Below, piece after piece: positions 24,790-33,973 of a DNA stretch of 64,000 nt (positions are counted from its first letter, which is position 1; each line of letters begins with the position of its first letter). The stretch spans positions 539,001 through 603,000 of the forward strand of contig NZ_CP016294.1 in assembly GCF_001704155.1 (NCBI RefSeq), given 5' to 3'. The notes under the pieces are model-generated. The model was not told where the DNA came from, did no database searches, and was given only the letters and a program-made list of their open reading frames with translations. This DNA is from Stenotrophomonas rhizophila. GTDB lineage: Bacteria; Pseudomonadota; Gammaproteobacteria; Xanthomonadales; Xanthomonadaceae. The position numbers and the translations under genes are program-made.

Positions 24790-25893
24790 CTATCGCCGGG
24801 CGGCGGCCCCGTCACCGCGCGCCACCGCTTCCACTTCCTCGCGGCTGGTACATGCGGCATCGCCCGGCGTGGACATCGCCAGTGCGCCGTGCGCCGCGCC
24901 GAGCTCCACCGCCACCTGTTCGCCCAGGCCTTCCAGCAGGGCATGCACCACCCCCGCCACGAAGGCATCGCCGCCACCCACGCGGTCCAGCAGGTCCACT
25001 TCGCGCGCGGCGGAGACGAACAGCGCCTCGCGGTTGCGCAGCGCGCCGGCCCAACCGTTGCGGGCCGCGTTGCTGGCATCGCGCAGGGTGAACGCCACCG
25101 CCTGCAGGTTGGGGAACCGTTCCATTGCGCGGAGCGCGGCCGCATCGGCCGGTCCCACATCCATCGGCGTCTCGCGCCGGCCCAGGTCGGCCAGGTCCAT
25201 GCCCAGGCAGGCCGCGAACGAGTACTCATCGCCAATGAGCAGGTCGCACTCGGCGGCGATCGCGCAGTTGGCATGCCGCGCCGCGTCCGGGTCCGGATGG
25301 CTGTTCCACAGGCTGGCGCGGTAGTTGAGGTCGTAGGACACCGCCACGCCATGCCGGCGCGCCGCGCGCACGGCAGCGATGGCCGTCTGCGCGCTGTGCT
25401 CGGACAACGCCGCGAAGATGCCGCCGGTGTGCAGCCAGCGCACCCCGTGCACGCCGAACAGCGTGTCCCAGTCGATCTCGTCAGGCTGAAGTTGCGAGGC
25501 GGCCGAGTACGCCCGGTCGGACACCCCCAGCGGCGCGCGCACGCCGAAGCCGCGCTCGGTGAAGTTCAGCCCCATCCGCGTGTTGCGGCCAATGCCGTCG
25601 TACTCGCGCCAGAGGATCTGGCTGCTGTCCACGCCGCCGGCCTGGATCAGCTGCTGGGCCAGCAGGCCCAGCTCGTTGCGCGGCAGTGCGGTCAGCACCG
25701 CCGTGGCATGGCCGAAGGTACTGCTCAACCCGCGTGCCACGTTGTACTCGCCGCCGCCTTCCCATACCTGGAACTGGCGGGCGTTGCGCACGCGGCCTTC
25801 GCCCGGGTCGAACCGCAACATCACTTCACCCAGCGCCATCGCGGCCCAGCGTGGGCTGGCGTGACGTGCCAGCTGGAACTGCTGCGTGCTCAT
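24790..25893 (-). CDS. kdgK: 2-keto-3-deoxygluconate kinase (PfkB family)
   Basis: From the ATG at 25893 (AAGGCACG ribosome site) the product is 367 residues. It shows the PfkB fold: an N-terminal GEVMLRFDPGEGRVRNARQF, the substrate loop WEGGGEYNVARGLSSTFG, and the C-terminal signature DRVGGGDAFVAGVVHALLEG with the catalytic Asp. The WEGGGEYNVA motif is typical of KDG kinases. It phosphorylates 2-keto-3-deoxygluconate to KDPG, the entry to the Entner-Doudoroff split. It overlaps the SGNH gene by four bases and is the last gene of the alginate operon. The Ala/Arg-rich tail after residue 350 is not conserved-looking. Confidence 0.9.
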   Translation of the reverse strand: MSTQQFQLARHASPRWAAMALGEVMLRFDPGEGRVRNARQFQVWEGGGEYNVARGLSSTFGHATAVLTALPRNELGLLAQQLIQAGGVDSSQILWREYDGIGRNTRMGLNFTERGFGVRAPLGVSDRAYSAASQLQPDEIDWDTLFGVHGVRWLHTGGIFAALSEHSAQTAIAAVRAARRHGVAVSYDLNYRASLWNSHPDPDAARHANCAIAAECDLLIGDEYSFAACLGMDLADLGRRETPMDVGPADAAALRAMERFPNLQAVAFTLRDASNAARNGWAGALRNREALFVSAAREVDLLDRVGGGDAFVAGVVHALLEGLGEQVAVELGAAHGALAMSTPGDAACTSREEVEAVARGDGAAARR

Positions 25894-27071
25894 CGTGCCT
25901 TGCACCCGAGCACGGCCAGGTCCACGCCATCGGCCATGCGCCGGTAGCCTTCATCGTTGGGGTGCAGGAAATCGCGGGTGATGGCTTCCGGCAGGAATTC
26001 CGGCTTGGCCGGATCGCGCAGGATCTGGTCGAAGTCGATCAGCGCATCGAAGCCACTGCGCCCACCGCGCATCCAGGTGTTGAGCGTGGTGCGGGTGCCG
26101 GCCGATACGGGTTCGTAGCGGTCAGAGCCGCCGAACGGCGTCATCGTTGCGGCAATGGCGCGGATGCCGTTGCTGTGCAGGCGCTCGGCCACCTGCCGGT
26201 AGCCCAGCACCATGTCATCGGCGTTGCGGCCGGCCACCGGCGGGGTGCCGCCGTCATGGCGGATATCGTTGATGCCTTCGAACAGGATCACCCGGTCCAC
26301 GTGCGGCAGCGCGATCACATCGCGGTCCAGCCGGGCCAGCGCACTGTGGCTGCGTCCATGGTCCATCACCTTGTTGCCGCTGATGCCGGCGTTGACCAGC
26401 ACCACCTGGTCCGGGCAGGCCTGCTGCAGGCGGGTGGCCAGCAGCGAAGGCCAATCACCGTTGCTGCCGCGCGTGGCGGTGGCACCTTCGGTGATCGAAT
26501 CGCCCAAGGCCACCACGACGATGGGTTTACTGCTGCGCTCGGCCAGCACCGCCGACACCACGTTCTGCCGGTAGGCCAGCTTCACCTTGTCGGCAACCTC
26601 GGCCTGGCGGCCGTCGGCAATGCGCAGCGCGGTGCGCCGCACCGCCGGCTGGGTGGGTTCGGGGAAATACACGGTGAGGGAGACATCAGCCAGCGCCGGC
26701 ACCGCCATCGGCACCGGGTCGCTGAGCAGCACCGCGCCCACTGGCACGGTGACCTCGCTGCGCCCGTTGAAGGTCACCAGCTTGGCCGGCGTGGCCGTGC
26801 CGGTGCGCTGTGCGGTGGCGCCGCCGATATGCAGCGGCGCCACGCCCAGCTCGTTGGTGATGCGGAAGCGCAGCGCGGTGGCCGAGCTGGCCAGGCGCAT
26901 GTCCTGGCGCACGGTCTGGTTGGCGAACTGCACCGGTGCTTCCGGCGTGCCGTCCTGGCGGTCGGGCGCCGGCGAGGCGGTCCAGGCCGGTACCCAGACC
27001 TGGGCCTGGGTGGGCAGCGCGGCGGCGCTGGTGGCAAGTGCAAATGAAAGCGCAGTGATCCAGCGCAGCAT
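25890..27071 (-). CDS. Secreted SGNH/GDSL hydrolase, candidate alginate O-acetyl esterase
   Basis: This 393-residue protein has a signal peptide (MLRWITALSFALATSAAALP, cleavage near TQAQ). An N-terminal beta-rich part (residues 25-170) precedes the SGNH domain: block I VVVALGDSITEG (Ser nucleophile), block II NAGISGNK, block III FEGINDIRHD and block V DFLHPNDEGY with the Asp/His pair. It acts in the periplasm or outside. Its place inside the alginate operon suggests removal of O-acetyl groups from bacterial alginate so the lyases can work. That substrate is inference; the family also includes rhamnogalacturonan and xylan esterases. Confidence 0.88.
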   Translation of the reverse strand: MLRWITALSFALATSAAALPTQAQVWVPAWTASPAPDRQDGTPEAPVQFANQTVRQDMRLASSATALRFRITNELGVAPLHIGGATAQRTGTATPAKLVTFNGRSEVTVPVGAVLLSDPVPMAVPALADVSLTVYFPEPTQPAVRRTALRIADGRQAEVADKVKLAYRQNVVSAVLAERSSKPIVVVALGDSITEGATATRGSNGDWPSLLATRLQQACPDQVVLVNAGISGNKVMDHGRSHSALARLDRDVIALPHVDRVILFEGINDIRHDGGTPPVAGRNADDMVLGYRQVAERLHSNGIRAIAATMTPFGGSDRYEPVSAGTRTTLNTWMRGGRSGFDALIDFDQILRDPAKPEFLPEAITRDFLHPNDEGYRRMADGVDLAVLGCKAR

Positions 27072-27100
27072 GGCAGCCCTCCCAGGCGGTCAGCGGTCTA

Positions 27101-27856
27101 TCAGGAGAAGTAGGTGCCGCCGTTGACGTCGACGTTGGCACCGGTGATGAAGCCGGCCGCATCCGAGGCCAGGTACACGGCGGTGTCGGCCGCTTCCTGC
27201 GGGCGGCCCTGGCGGCGCAGCGGGGTGTTGCCAGCCACGGCGGTGCGCACTTCCGGCTTGGTGAACTCATCGTGGAAGCGGGTGGCAATCATGCCGCAGC
27301 ACAGCGCGTTGACGCGGATGCCGCGCGGGCCCAGTTCCTTGGCCATGGCGCGGGTGAAGGTCATCACCGCCGCCTTGGCGGTGGCGTAGATCGACGCGCC
27401 CGGCCCACCGCCATCGCGGCCGGCCTGCGAGGCGAAGTTCACGATCGCGCCGCCTTCGGGCATGTGCGGCACCACCGCATGGGTGGTCAGGTAGACCGAG
27501 CTCATGTTGAGGTCCATCACCTTGTGGAAGAACGCCGGGTCGATCTCGGCCAGCGGGCGGCGCTGCACCATGCCACCGGCCACGTTCACCAGCACGTCGA
27601 TCCGTGGCCCGAACGCAGCCTGCGTGGCGGCAACCAGGCCGGCCACGGCCTGCGCGTCGGTCACGTCGGCGCGGTGCACGATGGCGGTGCCGCCGGCGGC
27701 CTGCACCTGCTGCAGGGTCTCCTGCGCGCTGGCTTCGTCGTTGGCGTAGTTGATGCACACCTTGGCGCCGGCCGCGGCCAGCTTCAGCGAGATCTCACGG
27801 CCGATATCGCGGCCGCCACCGGTGACGATCGCCACCTTGTCCTTGAACTGATTCAT
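27101..27856 (-). CDS. SDR-family oxidoreductase, probable DEH reductase of alginate catabolism
   Basis: The 251-residue Rossmann enzyme has the cofactor motif TGGGRDIGRE (residues 12-21), NVAGG, catalytic Ser in NFASQAG, and Tyr-x-x-x-Lys in YATAKAAVM. The Gly-rich loop with Asp near the end of beta-2 (NYANDEAS) does not clearly fix NADH or NADPH. By position between an MFS carrier and kdgK in an alginate operon, it most likely reduces 4-deoxy-L-erythro-5-hexoseulose uronate to 2-keto-3-deoxygluconate, as A1-R/A1-R'-type SDRs do. The reaction is inferred from context. Confidence 0.87.
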   Translation of the reverse strand: MNQFKDKVAIVTGGGRDIGREISLKLAAAGAKVCINYANDEASAQETLQQVQAAGGTAIVHRADVTDAQAVAGLVAATQAAFGPRIDVLVNVAGGMVQRRPLAEIDPAFFHKVMDLNMSSVYLTTHAVVPHMPEGGAIVNFASQAGRDGGGPGASIYATAKAAVMTFTRAMAKELGPRGIRVNALCCGMIATRFHDEFTKPEVRTAVAGNTPLRRQGRPQEAADTAVYLASDAAGFITGANVDVNGGTYFS

Positions 27857-27893
27857 TTGGTACTCCAGTGATGCGAGGGGGAAAAGGAAAACC

Positions 27894-29183
27894 TCAGCGG
27901 GAAGGCGGCGCGTCGAGCTTCTCGACGCGTCCGGTCACCAGCCACAGGGCAAGCAGGGAAGCGGGCACCAGCGCCGCCACCAGGATGAAAATGGGTGCAT
28001 AGGAGTCGCGGGTCATCACCGGCACCAGCCAGGTGGTGATCAGCGTGCCGGCCACGGCGGCCATGCCGCCCAGCCCGGCCAGCGAGCCGACCGATCTGCC
28101 ATTGAAGATGTCGCCGGGCAGGGTCTGGATGTTGCCGATGGCGATCTGGAAACCGAACAGCACGAAGGCAATGGTCACCACCGCCCACACCGGGTCGGTG
28201 GCCAGCACCGCGCCCAGCAGCGCCGGGGCCATGATTGCCCCGCCCAGGGTGATGACCCATTTGCGTGCGCGGTCCACGCTCCAGCCGGCCCCGATCAGCC
28301 GCCCGGACAACCAGCCGCCGCCCAGGCTGCCGATCATCGCGCCCACGTACGGCACCCAGGCAAAGATGCCGATCTGCTTGATGTCGAAGCCGAAGGTATC
28401 GGCCAGGTAGATCGGCAGCCAGGACACGAACAGCCACCAGATCGGGTCGATGAAGAAGCGCGTGGTGAGGATGCCCCAGGTCTGCCGGTGGCCCAGCAGC
28501 TGGCGCACGTTCGGCACGTATTCGACCTTGGGAACGGCCGGCTGTTCGGCCGGCGCATCCAGGATCAACGCGCGTTCGGCCGCGCTCACCCACGGGTGCT
28601 TGTCCGGGCCGGCGCGGTAGATGATCAGCCACGGCAGCAGCCAGACGAACCCGATGGCGCCGATGAGGATGAAGGTGCCGCGCCAGCCCAGCCACAGGAA
28701 CAGCACCGCGATGAGGGGGGCGGAAATGATGGCGCCGATCGACGCGCCAGCGTTGAACACGCCTTGCGCCAGGGCCCGCTCGCGCGCCGGGAACCATTCG
28801 GCGTTGGCCTTGACCGCACCGGGCCACGCGCCTGCTTCACTGATGCCGAGCATGGCGCGCACGATGCTGAAGGACAGGATCGAGTGGGTTACCGAATGCA
28901 GCGCGATCGAGATCGACCACACCGCAATCGACAGCGCAAAGCCCATGCGGGTGCCGATGATGTCGAACAGGCGGCCGAACACGAACTGGCCGGCGGCGTA
29001 GAACAGCATGAACACCGTGACCAGCAGCGCGTAGTCTTCCTTGGTGGCGCCTACGTCCTTGGAAATCTGTGGCCACATCACCGCCAGGGCGTTGCGGTCG
29101 ATGTAGTTGATCACCGTGGCCACCGCGATCAGCGCCACGATCAGCCAGCGCACGTAAGAACGGGTTCGGGTGCTCACGTTCAT
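27894..29183 (-). CDS. MFS transporter, anion:cation symporter type (hexuronate/ExuT-like)
   Basis: The 429-residue protein has 12 predicted membrane helices and the ACS-family opening INYIDRNALAVMWPQISKD, followed by the motif in GRLFDIIGTRMGFALS. The family includes ExuT, GarP and GudP, which import sugar acids with protons. Its start overlaps the PL17 stop by four bases, and it lies 37 bases before the SDR gene. It therefore most likely brings the unsaturated uronate monomer or short oligomers across the inner membrane. Confidence 0.9.
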   Translation of the reverse strand: MNVSTRTRSYVRWLIVALIAVATVINYIDRNALAVMWPQISKDVGATKEDYALLVTVFMLFYAAGQFVFGRLFDIIGTRMGFALSIAVWSISIALHSVTHSILSFSIVRAMLGISEAGAWPGAVKANAEWFPARERALAQGVFNAGASIGAIISAPLIAVLFLWLGWRGTFILIGAIGFVWLLPWLIIYRAGPDKHPWVSAAERALILDAPAEQPAVPKVEYVPNVRQLLGHRQTWGILTTRFFIDPIWWLFVSWLPIYLADTFGFDIKQIGIFAWVPYVGAMIGSLGGGWLSGRLIGAGWSVDRARKWVITLGGAIMAPALLGAVLATDPVWAVVTIAFVLFGFQIAIGNIQTLPGDIFNGRSVGSLAGLGGMAAVAGTLITTWLVPVMTRDSYAPIFILVAALVPASLLALWLVTGRVEKLDAPPSR

Positions 29184-31417
29184 TTGCCGCCCTTGCCGGT
29201 GGCCGTATCGAAGCGCTTCCAGCCACCGCTCCAGTTCCAGCGTTGGCCGTCGGCGCTCACCTCATGGCTGCCGCCCTTGGACGGGTCATCGGCAATGCCC
29301 AGCGCCACGCGCTGGCCACCGGCCAGGTCCAGCACCAGCACGCTGGCGTCCTTGCCACGGTAGTGAGCCAGGCGGTCGATGCGGCTGTTGGCGCCGCGCA
29401 CGGTTTCGGCGGTGCCGTCGTACTGGCCATGCGGTTCCAGCACACCGTAGAAGGTAGTGGACGCCTGGCCATCCACGCGCTGCAGCAGCAGCGGTTCGCG
29501 GCGCAGGTTGAACGAAGGATCGTTCGCACCGCTCTCGCCGATCAACGCCCGCGCCGGCGCGGTGCTGGCGAAGCGGTAGGTGTAGAAGCGCCCGTCCAGC
29601 AGCCAGGTCAGGCTCCGCGCCTCAGTGCCCGGTTCGCTGGAGGCATCCACCCACACGTGCTGGTAGCCGTTGGCCTTGCCCAGCACCGGGCGCGTGGTCA
29701 CCGCCGACTGCGCCTTGAAGCCCACGTCCATGATGTGGCCGTTGAGGTGCAGCGGCAGGTCGTAGCGGGCCGGCGTGCTGCCGTCCACGCGCAGCAGGTC
29801 CAGCACCACCGGCTGGCCCAGCGACGGGTGCGCGAGCAGCGCCTGGGTGCGGGTGAAGCTCACCCCGTCATACGCACCGTCCATGCGTGCCGACACGATC
29901 TGGGTGTCGTCGGTCACCGCGAACAGCAGCGGGGCGGGGGCCAGCGGCTGGCCCTTCTTCCAGTCGCCGCCGAAGTGGCTCTGCTCGTTCACCACCAGCG
30001 TGTTGTGCGCCAGCGTCTGCCGCGCCCAGCTGGTGTTCTCGGGCAGGTAGATGCCGCCGGACTTGGCTTCGATGTTGAGGAAGCGGGCGGCGCCGTAGTC
30101 GGTGACCACGCGCTGGCCGTTGTCGTAGAACAGCCAGTTGAGCTTGTCGAAGTGGCCGTGCCCCATGCCCTGCTTGGTGTTCTTCATCACCAGTGCCTGG
30201 CCGTCTTCGCCACCCATGCGCAGGATCGCCAGCGCGCCTTCGGTGCCGTCCGGGCCATCGCGCAGCAGGGTGGGCACGAAGGCATAGGGCCTGGCCTTGT
30301 CTTCAGCCAGCGCCTTGGCCACCTGCAGCCCTTCGGGCGAGAGCAGCACGCGCTTCTGGCCCTTGGCGACCGACAGCAACCGTGCATCGCCGGTGTTGGC
30401 GTACGCGATGTCGATGCCCGCCACCAGCTCTTCGGTGTCCAGGCCCTTGTCCAGGATCGCGTCGTTGATCGGGATGAAGTAGCCGCCGTAGCTGCTCTGT
30501 ACCAGCGCATCCACCGCCTTGAGCAGCACCCCGTCGCGGCGCTTGAAGATGCCGCGTTCGGGTTCGTTGCGCTGTACCGCGTTGGCGAACAGGATGAAGG
30601 GCGCCAGCGCATAGCGCTGGTAGTAAGGGCCCTCTTCGTAATAGCCATCGGGCGAGAACAGCTGGTCCACCTGCTTGAGGAAGCCGGCGTTGCCATCGCG
30701 TTTGCTCCCCTTCAGCGCCTGGTCCACCAGCACCGGGTCGCGCAGCACGTAGCCGGTCATGCCGGTGGCGGCCACCGCCCAGGTGGCGTGGTTGTGGATC
30801 TTGTCGAAGTTCTCCGGGTTGCCGCTCAGGAACTGCGCCATCGGCCGGAACACGTTGTTGTCAATGGTGCGGCGCTCATCGGCGCCGAGGCTGTCGCGGA
30901 TCGCGTCGTAACCCTGCACCGCGTTGACCAGCCACACCGAATCATTGAGCGTCTGCCAGAACAGACGCCCGGGAATCTGCCCGCGTCCTTCCGGATGAGC
31001 GCCCAGGCCGGGGTACAGCGTGGCGTAGCCGAGCAGTACATCGCGCGCGAAGTTCGCATACGCCTTGTCGCCGGTGAGCCGGTACAGCGCGCCTGCGGCC
31101 TGGATGGCCTGGTAATTGCGCTTGTGCTGTTCGTGGGTGTAGCCGCCGCCCTTGTCCTTGGGCACCGGTACATCGATGCCGGCTTTCATCATCGCGCGCA
31201 CCAGCTTCTCGGCACGCGCCTGTTCCTTGGCGAACATCGGGTAGCCGGCGCCATCGCGGCGCATCTGCTCCCACTGGGCGGCGGTGACCAGCACCGGTGC
31301 GCTGCCGGCTTCGGCACCGCGCGTGGCGGTGCTGGGCGCCTGGGCGTGCGCGGCGGGCAGCGCGGCGGCACTGAAGGTGGCCGCCAGCAGCAGCATCAGG
31401 GGCGTGGAACGCGTCAT
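29180..31417 (-). CDS. PL17 oligoalginate lyase (exolytic)
   Basis: This 745-residue exported protein has a signal peptide (MTRSTPLMLLLAATFSAAAL, then PAAHAQ). An alpha/alpha-toroid lyase domain covers about residues 40-370, with DKIHNHATWAVAATG (conserved Asn-His, His210) and DGYYEEGPYYQRYAL (catalytic Tyr region, 265-266). A C-terminal heparinase II/III-like beta-sandwich contains QGMGHGHFDKLNW. These match PL17 enzymes such as Alg17C, which release unsaturated monomers from alginate oligomers. The four-base overlaps on both sides mark a tightly packed operon with PL6 and the MFS gene. No lipobox is visible, so it is probably periplasmic. Confidence 0.93.
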   Translation of the reverse strand: MTRSTPLMLLLAATFSAAALPAAHAQAPSTATRGAEAGSAPVLVTAAQWEQMRRDGAGYPMFAKEQARAEKLVRAMMKAGIDVPVPKDKGGGYTHEQHKRNYQAIQAAGALYRLTGDKAYANFARDVLLGYATLYPGLGAHPEGRGQIPGRLFWQTLNDSVWLVNAVQGYDAIRDSLGADERRTIDNNVFRPMAQFLSGNPENFDKIHNHATWAVAATGMTGYVLRDPVLVDQALKGSKRDGNAGFLKQVDQLFSPDGYYEEGPYYQRYALAPFILFANAVQRNEPERGIFKRRDGVLLKAVDALVQSSYGGYFIPINDAILDKGLDTEELVAGIDIAYANTGDARLLSVAKGQKRVLLSPEGLQVAKALAEDKARPYAFVPTLLRDGPDGTEGALAILRMGGEDGQALVMKNTKQGMGHGHFDKLNWLFYDNGQRVVTDYGAARFLNIEAKSGGIYLPENTSWARQTLAHNTLVVNEQSHFGGDWKKGQPLAPAPLLFAVTDDTQIVSARMDGAYDGVSFTRTQALLAHPSLGQPVVLDLLRVDGSTPARYDLPLHLNGHIMDVGFKAQSAVTTRPVLGKANGYQHVWVDASSEPGTEARSLTWLLDGRFYTYRFASTAPARALIGESGANDPSFNLRREPLLLQRVDGQASTTFYGVLEPHGQYDGTAETVRGANSRIDRLAHYRGKDASVLVLDLAGGQRVALGIADDPSKGGSHEVSADGQRWNWSGGWKRFDTATGKGGK

Positions 31418-33693
31418 GGCAAAGTCTCGGCTGGGGTATCGGACTGCAGCGCCGCCGTAGCGGTGAACGTGGTGTTGCGCAGGCGCAGGTGCGGCTCGCC
31501 TGTCTGATGGGTGAAACGCACCCGGCCGCTGCGCAGCCAGGTGGTGTCGCTCAGGTGGGCCTGCTGCACGCCGTGCAGGCGCAGGCTGGTGTCGCCCACG
31601 TTGCCCACCTGTTCCAGGCGGCTGCCGCGCAGCTCGAAGGCCGGCCCGAAGGTGCTCTCATCGGTGCCGCCGCGGTACAGGTTCACCAGCGGGCCACCGA
31701 TGCGCTGGAAGATCGAATCGACAATCTCCACCGTTTCGGCGTTGTAGGTGCCCAGGTCGTCGGTCTCGGCGGCGGCGGCGATCACGCTGCCGCTGATGTC
31801 GTTCACCGTCACGCCGTGCAGCCGGATCAACGCGGCGAACGTGCCCTTGCCGGTGTTGATCACATCAAAGGCCTTGTTGCTGCTCAGGTCGTGGATGCGG
31901 CTGTCTTCAATGGCCAGGGTGTAATCGAAGGCCTGGCTGCCCGGCGGTACCCGGATCACCGCATTGCCGGCCGCATCGGGGGCCAGGCTGCCGTCGATCT
32001 CCAGCCCGGCCAGGCGCAGCGAGCCACCGGGGCGGATCTCGAACAGCGAGGGTCGTGAGAACCGCAGCGTGGCCTTGCCCTTGGCCGGGCCGATCACGCT
32101 CAGCGGGTGGTTTACCGCCAGCACCTGGCTGATGCGGTAGTCACCGGGCTGGAGCTGCAGGCGGTCGCCTGCGGCGCTGGCCGCCACGGCGGTCACCAGG
32201 GTGTCTTCGCCCGGCGCGACGCGGTGCGCGCGGCCGCTGTCCAACGTGGCCTGGGTGAGCTGTTTGGGATACCACGCCACGCCGACCTGTTCGCGCGGCA
32301 CCGGCGCCAGGTCGCGCGGTGCGCCAACCTCAACACCGGCCGGCGGATACAGCAGGCCGTTGGCCGCGCGCTGCAGGGTGAGGCTGCGGCCCTGAACGCC
32401 GTTGGGGAAACCGGGTGACGCCGCCGGGCTCTGCACGTTGCCACTGAAGGCAATGCCGGAAAGCTCGCCTTGCGTGCGCAGCAGCTCGCCGCTGCCGTCG
32501 CCGACGAACAGGTTGTCGTCGATCTTGCTGCGCACAGGCATCGCGTTGCGCTCCTCGTCCAGCCCGGCGCCGAGGAAGAGGTAGCGCGCCTGCACGAAGC
32601 TGTTATGGCTGATCAGCGCATTGTCCACCTGCTCATAGCGGTTGAGTGGCGCATCGCGGGTGCCGGCCATCACGGCCAGCGCCGAGGCGAAGCCATCGCC
32701 GGCCACGCCTTCGAAATAGTTGTCGCGCACGATCTGGTCGCGGTTGATCACCCGCACCCCACCGGTATGTGGCTTGCCGTTGCCCAGGAAGATGTTGCGC
32801 TCCACCACGTTGCCGTGGCCGTGGCGCAGCACCATCGAGCCGCGCGATTCCTTGAACACGTTGCCGCGGTACAGGTTGCCACCGGACTTGTTGGAGACGA
32901 TCTCCACCTCGCCATCGCAGTGCTCGAACCAGTTGTTCTCCACCACCGTGTTGGAGGCCGACTGCGAATCGTGGCTGGTGCCCACCCGGATGGTCTCGCC
33001 GCCGTTGCTGCCCAGGTTGGGGCGCGGCCCGAACCAGTTGTGGTCGATGCGGTGGCGGTTATCCAACCCGCTGGTGGCATTGCGCACCACCACCAGGGTG
33101 GTGCCGGCGTTGGTCTTGCCCACCAGCTGGTTGTGGTCGAAGCGGTTGAATTTGCCGTACATCGCCACCCAGTTATCGGACTGGGCGCGGTCGGGCTTGT
33201 TGTAGCCATCAATCACGATGCCGGTGACCCGGCTGTGCTCGGCCCAGGCCTTGGAGGAGCTGCGGAAGCTCACCACCTCACCACCCGGCGCCCAGCCATC
33301 GCGGAACACCAGGTTGGAGACTTCCAGGTAGGCCCCGGCCAGCCGCAGCTGCGATTGCCCGCTCAGGATCACCTTCCCGGGCGTCTGCGCGGTCAGACGA
33401 ATTGGTTTACCAATTGTGCCGGTACCCGTCAGCAGAAGATCCACATCCCGCCACGTTCCATCGGCCAGAACGACAGTATCGCCGGGCTTCAGGCCCTTCG
33501 CAGCGGCAGCGTACCCAGCCGCGTCGTGCACAAGATACTCAGCCGACCAGGCAACGCCAGGCAGGAGCGCCAGCACGGTAGCGGCGGTTCCCAAACGCCG
33601 GCCAGTAAGGCCGATCGGCCCCATAACGCATGGACCCCACCGAAACCAACGCTGTACCGCCCTACTCACACCCTCAGCTTGTTGCTGTGCCAC
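31414..33693 (-). CDS. PL6 alginate lyase (chondroitinase B-like)
   Basis: The first gene of the alginate operon encodes 759 residues. I chose the GTG at 33693 because GGGAGG lies nine bases upstream; ATG codons at 33624 and 33627 lack good sites. The long n-region precedes a signal helix at about 37-50 (cleavage near AWSAEY). A parallel beta-helix follows, with the PL6 catalytic pair at the spacing seen in chondroitinase B: Lys269 in SNKSGGN and Arg290 in MVLRHGHGN, 21 apart. A second beta-helix domain fills residues 460-730, as in two-domain PL6 enzymes. It depolymerises alginate by beta-elimination. A 60-bp dispersed repeat encodes part of its N-terminus. Confidence 0.92.
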   Translation of the reverse strand: MAQQQAEGVSRAVQRWFRWGPCVMGPIGLTGRRLGTAATVLALLPGVAWSAEYLVHDAAGYAAAAKGLKPGDTVVLADGTWRDVDLLLTGTGTIGKPIRLTAQTPGKVILSGQSQLRLAGAYLEVSNLVFRDGWAPGGEVVSFRSSSKAWAEHSRVTGIVIDGYNKPDRAQSDNWVAMYGKFNRFDHNQLVGKTNAGTTLVVVRNATSGLDNRHRIDHNWFGPRPNLGSNGGETIRVGTSHDSQSASNTVVENNWFEHCDGEVEIVSNKSGGNLYRGNVFKESRGSMVLRHGHGNVVERNIFLGNGKPHTGGVRVINRDQIVRDNYFEGVAGDGFASALAVMAGTRDAPLNRYEQVDNALISHNSFVQARYLFLGAGLDEERNAMPVRSKIDDNLFVGDGSGELLRTQGELSGIAFSGNVQSPAASPGFPNGVQGRSLTLQRAANGLLYPPAGVEVGAPRDLAPVPREQVGVAWYPKQLTQATLDSGRAHRVAPGEDTLVTAVAASAAGDRLQLQPGDYRISQVLAVNHPLSVIGPAKGKATLRFSRPSLFEIRPGGSLRLAGLEIDGSLAPDAAGNAVIRVPPGSQAFDYTLAIEDSRIHDLSSNKAFDVINTGKGTFAALIRLHGVTVNDISGSVIAAAAETDDLGTYNAETVEIVDSIFQRIGGPLVNLYRGGTDESTFGPAFELRGSRLEQVGNVGDTSLRLHGVQQAHLSDTTWLRSGRVRFTHQTGEPHLRLRNTTFTATAALQSDTPAETLP
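33577..33636. repeat. 60-bp dispersed repeat, copy A (inside the 5' end of the PL6 gene)
   Basis: This stretch begins GGTAGCGGCGGTTCCCAAAC and ends TAACGCATGGACC. By hand alignment it matches 39103-39162 at about 49 of 60 positions with no gap. It carries a GGCCGATCGGCC palindrome at its centre. Read on the minus strand it codes for the residues around CVMGPIGLTGRRLGTAA of the PL6 protein. Confidence 0.75.
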
Positions 33694-33973
33694 AGGTTAA
33701 CCCTCCCAGATCACCATGGACGCCAACGCGAGTCCGGATGGTAACAGCCTCGACCGCAACGACGTCAACCACAATCGCATACCACTTTAGGCATATGTGG
33801 TTGGCCATTTGCGCAAATATCTGCTGCATCCGCACATAAGAGTGGTTGTAACTGGCCTAGGTGCATCACCGGGGTAGACTTTAGTACCAATTCATTGACA
33901 TTGGTCCTTGAACCGTGAATCTTCCGGATCGAATCCGTGTAGTCGGACGATCCATCCTGGGAGGGAGATCACG
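33694..33973. promoter_or_regulatory. Divergent control region between the alginate operon and its TonB receptor
   Basis: These 280 bases separate the PL6 start and the receptor start, and both transcripts must begin here. The stretch is lower in GC than its surroundings. It contains repeated GTGGTTG heptamers: inverted at 33766-33772, direct at 33797-33803 and 33842-33848. An inverted repeat ACCAAT/ATTGGT lies at 33886-33905, and ACCAC/GTGGT at 33781-33801. The FadR-type regulator encoded after the receptor is the obvious candidate ligand-responsive binder. Confidence 0.6.
33886..33905. promoter_or_regulatory. Candidate operator: ACCAAT-8-ATTGGT inverted repeat
   Basis: The arms ACCAAT (33886-33891) and ATTGGT (33900-33905) are exact complements separated by eight bases. 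The site lies about 70 bases before the receptor start. GntR/FadR proteins bind short palindromes with a GGT/ACC edge, so a match to the regulator at 36903 is plausible but unproven. Confidence 0.4.

Noticed and set aside
33908..33973. Upstream in-frame start for the TonB receptor
   Set aside because: It would add 22 polar residues before the signal peptide; the ATG at 33974 has a strong ribosome site.
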